Shown: in pieces, positions 61,209 through 64,000 of the stretch
How the letters are laid out: each line of letters opens with the position of its first letter
Numbering within the stretch: the first letter of the stretch is position 1
Source of the DNA: Bryobacteraceae bacterium
GTDB lineage: Bacteria; Acidobacteriota; Terriglobia; Bryobacterales; Bryobacteraceae
Assembly: GCA_947458745.1 (NCBI GenBank)
Contig: CANGYQ010000003.1
Span: forward strand, 124,001 to 188,000
DNA length: 64,000 nt
Direction of reading: 5' to 3'
Notes under the pieces: generated by a model
What the model was told of the DNA's origin: nothing
The model's input: only the letters and a program-made list of their open reading frames with translations
Database searches by the model: none
Translations under genes and position numbers: made by a program

Positions 61209-61778
61209 TTACTCTGCCGGAGTGCCCGCCAAGCCCAGTTCCTCGGCGCGGGCCTGCATGGCCTGGATACAGAAGCCGATATGGGCTTCCATGTCGACGC
61301 CCATCTCGGCCGCACCGTTGCGGATGTCGTCGCGGTTGACGGTGCGGGCGAAGCCTTTGTCCTTCATCTTCTTGATGACGCTCTTCACATCCACCTCCGC
61401 AATGGAGCGCGACGGTTTGACGTAGGAGATGGCGGTGAGGAACCCGGCCAGCTCATCGCAAGCAAACAGCGTCTTTTCGAGCATCGACACGCGCGGGATA
61501 CCAGTAAAGTCGGCATGCGAGAGGATGGCCCGGCGGATCTCTTCGCTGACGCCGCGTTCGGCCAGAATCGGTTGGCCTTTGGTGGGATGGTCAGGCAGCG
61601 TTGGGTGGATCTCCCAATCAAAATCATGCAGCAGAGCGGTGACCGCCCACTTGTCTTCATCCTCGCCGAAGTGGCGCGCATAGGCCGCCACACAGGTTTC
61701 GACGGCCAGGCCGTGCTTGCGCAGGCTTTCCGATTTGGTGAATTCGCACAACAGCTCCCAGGCTTCCGGTCGGGTCAT
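61209..61778 (-). CDS. HD-domain phosphohydrolase-like protein
   Basis: A 189-residue protein with HD motifs: KHGLAVETCVAAYARHFGE (first His), TALLHDFDWEIHP (His-Asp), and ILSHADFTG (later His). These bind metal in HD phosphohydrolases that act on nucleotides. The family (HDIG-like, with a helical C-terminus ending DMEAHIGFCIQAMQARAEEL) is common but unassigned. It ends 27 bp from the convergent SDR gene. Confidence 0.85.
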   Translation of the reverse strand: MTRPEAWELLCEFTKSESLRKHGLAVETCVAAYARHFGEDEDKWAVTALLHDFDWEIHPTLPDHPTKGQPILAERGVSEEIRRAILSHADFTGIPRVSMLEKTLFACDELAGFLTAISYVKPSRSIAEVDVKSVIKKMKDKGFARTVNRDDIRNGAAEMGVDMEAHIGFCIQAMQARAEELGLAGTPAE

Positions 61779-61864
61779 GAAAGGGATAATCTCTCCTCAG
61801 ATTTCGGTTCAGTTCCAAAATGGGCGAACCTCGTACTATACTGAAAGAGTCTCACCTTTCAAGT

Positions 61865-61940
61865 GGGCCTGTGGCGCAGTTGGGAGCGCGCTTCCATGGC
61901 ATGGAAGAGGTCAAGGGTTCGAATCCCTTCAGGTCCACCA
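61865..61940 (+). tRNA. tRNA-Ala (GGC)
   Basis: A 76-nt gene with acceptor arms GGGCCTG/CAGGTCC (one G-U pair), D-arm GCGCAGTTGGGAGCGC, anticodon stem-loop CTTCCATGGCATGGAAG (GGC), T-arm AAGGGTTCGAATCCCTT, and an encoded CCA end. It is followed at once by a broken XRE gene. Confidence 0.97.
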
Positions 61941-62000
61941 AAACTCACTAAGTATAAACGGCATTGGTTGGGTGGCGCTGCACGCGGCTGATATGTGCCG

Positions 62001-62280
62001 CTATGCCGACCGCCGAATCGGGACCAAACGGCTCTCGACCCGCTGATTGAACGCGCCCGCGATCCTGCGCAACATTGCCAAGGGAAAGGCCTTCGTAATC
62101 GGCATGCTCAAGGCGGCAGATGACCGATGCCGTGCTACAAATGAGCCTGGCCAGCTGAGTTTGGGTGAGGGCTGCCGCTGCCCGCAGTTCGTGAGAAGAC
62201 CGCTCGGTGGCGTCCACTGGTCTGGGGTCAGAGAGGCTGGTGGGGTGAAGACCGCTCCGTTGCGGTCGCGGTTCGGTCAA
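62001..62280 (-). pseudogene. Frameshifted XRE-type (HTH) regulator/antitoxin
   Basis: On the minus strand one frame gives an XRE helix-turn-helix (ELRAAAALTQTQLARLICST, SVICRLEHADYEGLSL). The typical continuation of such antitoxins (MLRRIAGAFNQRVESRLVP) appears in another frame and ends at 62001-62003. A single-base length change around 62090 breaks the gene. No toxin gene adjoins it. It lies just beside tRNA-Ala. Confidence 0.72.
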
Positions 62281-62410
62281 GCTGAGGGTTTCGTTTGCGG
62301 TGCTTGCGAGCTTTGAGGGCTTGCTGGCGGCCTAACCGCTCCGCCCTTCGCGTCAATCCCAGGCGTGGGGATCAGATCGGCTGGGGTAAGATCGGGAGGG
62401 AGAAAAACTG

Positions 62411-63529
62411 ATGCATCGTGTATTCGGCCTGATTTGCGCCACTTTCCTTGCCGCTGCCCTGCTGCGGGCGCAGGCTCCTCCGGTGCCGCCCGCCGCGCCC
62501 AAGCCGGCGCGCCCTCAACCGCCGGCCCGCGACCCCAACACGCCCGGGTACGTCAAGGCCAAAGAACTACCCGATGGGGCCGTGCCTTCCCCCAAAGAGA
62601 ATGGCAATTTCGTGATTGGACCCACGCATCCGGCCGCCCCGGAAGTGACGGTGAAGGAAGGTGTACCGCACGGCGATGTGTACGAGTTCACGATGGAATC
62701 CAAGGACAGCAAGATCTATCCCGGCATCGCCCGCCGCGCCGGAACGTTTGCGCAGCTTGATCCGCAGGATGCGCGAAAGGTGATCGTCGATAGTTACCCC
62801 AACCCTTACACGCGCAAAGTGGCGGTTTATGTGCCGAAGCAGTATCAGCCCGGTACGGTGGCACCCTTCATTGTGGGCGCGGACGGACCGGACCGCATGT
62901 TGTTTACGGCCTTAGACAACCTGATCGCGGAAAAGCGAGTACCGGTGATGATTGCCATCTCGATCGGCAATGGTAGCGGCGACGCGCAGGGCAGTCAGCG
63001 TGGGTTGGAGTACGACACCATGTCGGGGCTCTACGCAGAGTTTGTCGAGAAAGAAGTGCTGCCGCTGGTGGAAGCGAAGTATAACGTGAAGCTGACCCGC
63101 GATCCCGATGCCCGGGCCACCATGGGGTGCAGCTCCGGAGCGTCCGCGGCGCTGAGCATGGCTTGGTACCGCACCGATCTGTACCACCGGGTGCTCAGCT
63201 ATTCCGGCACCTACGTCTACCAGCAGTGGCCCTACAACGATGCGACCCCGCGCGGAGCCTGGGAGTACCACGACACCATCATTCCCAACAGCCCCAAGAA
63301 GCCGCTGCGTATCTGGATGCACGTCAGCGACAAGGATTTGCTGATCACGCGCGACGATTTCCACGACTGGGTGTTGGCCAATGAGCGCATGGCTCACGTG
63401 CTGACCGCCAAAGGCTATCCGTACCAGTTTGTGTTCGCCCGTAACGCCCTCCACTGCGACCGCGACGTGAAGGCCCAAACGCTTCCCCTGGCGCTCGAAT
63501 ACGTGTGGCAAGGCTTCAAGGGCAAGTAA
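62411..63529 (+). CDS. Secreted esterase of the IroE/Fes/esterase-D family
   Basis: A 372-residue exported alpha/beta hydrolase with a signal peptide (HRVFGLICATFLAAALLRAQ) and a Pro/Ala-rich linker (about 22-50). The enzyme part has RKVAVYVPKQYQPGTVAPFI, nucleophile Ser in TMGCSSGASAALSM, the acidic residue in WMHVSDKDLL and catalytic His in ARNALHCDRD. Relatives hydrolyse ferulate, acetyl or siderophore esters. The start ATG 62411 follows GGGAGG (62395-62400). Confidence 0.85.
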   Translation: MHRVFGLICATFLAAALLRAQAPPVPPAAPKPARPQPPARDPNTPGYVKAKELPDGAVPSPKENGNFVIGPTHPAAPEVTVKEGVPHGDVYEFTMESKDSKIYPGIARRAGTFAQLDPQDARKVIVDSYPNPYTRKVAVYVPKQYQPGTVAPFIVGADGPDRMLFTALDNLIAEKRVPVMIAISIGNGSGDAQGSQRGLEYDTMSGLYAEFVEKEVLPLVEAKYNVKLTRDPDARATMGCSSGASAALSMAWYRTDLYHRVLSYSGTYVYQQWPYNDATPRGAWEYHDTIIPNSPKKPLRIWMHVSDKDLLITRDDFHDWVLANERMAHVLTAKGYPYQFVFARNALHCDRDVKAQTLPLALEYVWQGFKGK

Positions 63530-63697
63530 GCTCCGTGGGTGCGGCTATTGTGACCTCCGGTGAAGAATCGCCGGATGACGCCGAATGAAGGCCCCGGTGC
63601 CGTGGCCTTCGGCCAGAATGACTGGTTACAGGCGAATCCCCCAAATATTCGTATCGCAATTGTGAAACGCCGGCCGGGGGACTCGCACTATGCGGGT

Positions 63698-64000
63698 ATG
63701 AAGAGATTGCTACCGGTTATTCTAGTTCTGGCTGCGAAGGCCCATGGGGCCTGGGTGATCGAGGACATCGCAACGGCGATCCAATACACCAACGGCTCTC
63801 CGAACCTGATCGGGAAGGAGATGGCGAGTGCCTATCGGGCCACCTACAACGCCACCGGCGCCAAGACGGGCGAATACATTGCCGTCGCCTATCGCAGCAA
63901 ATACCTGTACATTACGCAGCGGCAGGGCACGGGCTGGAACGGACTCCGCTTTGACGACCATGGCCGTTATCCGTCCATCGTGCTGGATGGTGCGGGCAAG
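63698..64000 (+). CDS. Start of an exported protein, cut by the window end
   Basis: An open frame from ATG 63698 runs to the last base (101 codons) without a stop. It starts with a signal peptide (KRLLPVILVLAAKAHGAW), then IEDIATAIQYTNGSPNLIG and TGEYIAVAYRSKYLYITQRQG, which look like a beta-strand repeat protein. Too little is present to name it. Confidence 0.65.
   Translation, partial: MKRLLPVILVLAAKAHGAWVIEDIATAIQYTNGSPNLIGKEMASAYRATYNATGAKTGEYIAVAYRSKYLYITQRQGTGWNGLRFDDHGRYPSIVLDGAGK

Noticed and set aside
62281..62410. Possible small gene between the XRE remnant and the esterase
   Set aside because: Open frames here are short and proline/arginine-rich with no start signal.

Overview
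The window is a GC-rich, densely packed bacterial chromosome segment. The mix of genes points to an Acidobacteriota chromosome, most likely the Solibacter/Bryobacter/Paludibaculum branch. The clues are several PEP-CTERM proteins, many secreted hydrolases with signal peptides, DUF1080 and sulfatase genes, S9 and S41 peptidases, and families of inverted repeats in the gaps. The taxonomic call is inference; no rRNA gene is present.

Layout. 0.46-7.1 kb: nadE overlapped by a secreted beta-propeller phosphoesterase, then a serine beta-lactamase-like hydrolase and a PLP enzyme. 7.1-10 kb: a LOG-like protein, an NCS2 nucleobase permease carrying a C-terminal anti-sigma-like domain, and a divergent STAS protein. 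10.2-14.7 kb: rlmI-like methyltransferase and a phosphohexomutase enclosing an accessory pocket (a truncated edema-factor/ExoY-type cyclase, a broken copy of the mutase 5' end, a PEP-CTERM gene). 15-23 kb: a PEP-CTERM protein, an esterase, a Fic protein behind a double palindrome, an amidohydrolase, an S9 peptidase and a galactonate dehydratase. 23.1-26.1 kb: a lower-GC insert with a dockerin protein next to a PEP-CTERM cohesin protein.

26.4-33.75 kb (minus strand): a quinohemoprotein amine dehydrogenase operon in the order qhpA-D-C-B-F-E. The small gamma subunit keeps every residue used for the three thioether crosslinks and the CTQ cofactor. No qhpG-like flavin monooxygenase is seen beside it. 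33.8-35.5 kb: a perR-ahpC-ahpD peroxide-defence operon. 35.6-39 kb: M16 peptidase, TPM protein, nucleotidyltransferase and LemA. 39-46 kb: a ceramidase with a long N-terminal extension, an aldehyde dehydrogenase, a DUF1080 protein and an FRG protein. 46-52 kb: tRNA-Ser, tRNA-Asp, DUF3467, SMP-30, sulfatase and alpha/beta hydrolase. 52-55.3 kb: two PIN toxin-antitoxin pairs, an amidohydrolase and a decayed antitoxin. 55.3-64 kb: a C-terminal processing protease, a MerR regulator, a probable selenoprotein, DUF4920, GroES, Skp/OmpH, an SDR, an HD protein, tRNA-Ala, a broken XRE gene, an esterase, and a gene cut by the window end.

Most notable: (1) a thioredoxin-like gene read through an in-frame TGA at the first position of a redox UxxC motif, followed at the right distance by a SECIS-like hairpin (about 58.16 kb); (2) the qhp operon; (3) the edema-factor-like cyclase remnant; (4) the cohesin/dockerin/PEP-CTERM pair; (5) the permease-anti-sigma fusion facing a STAS gene.
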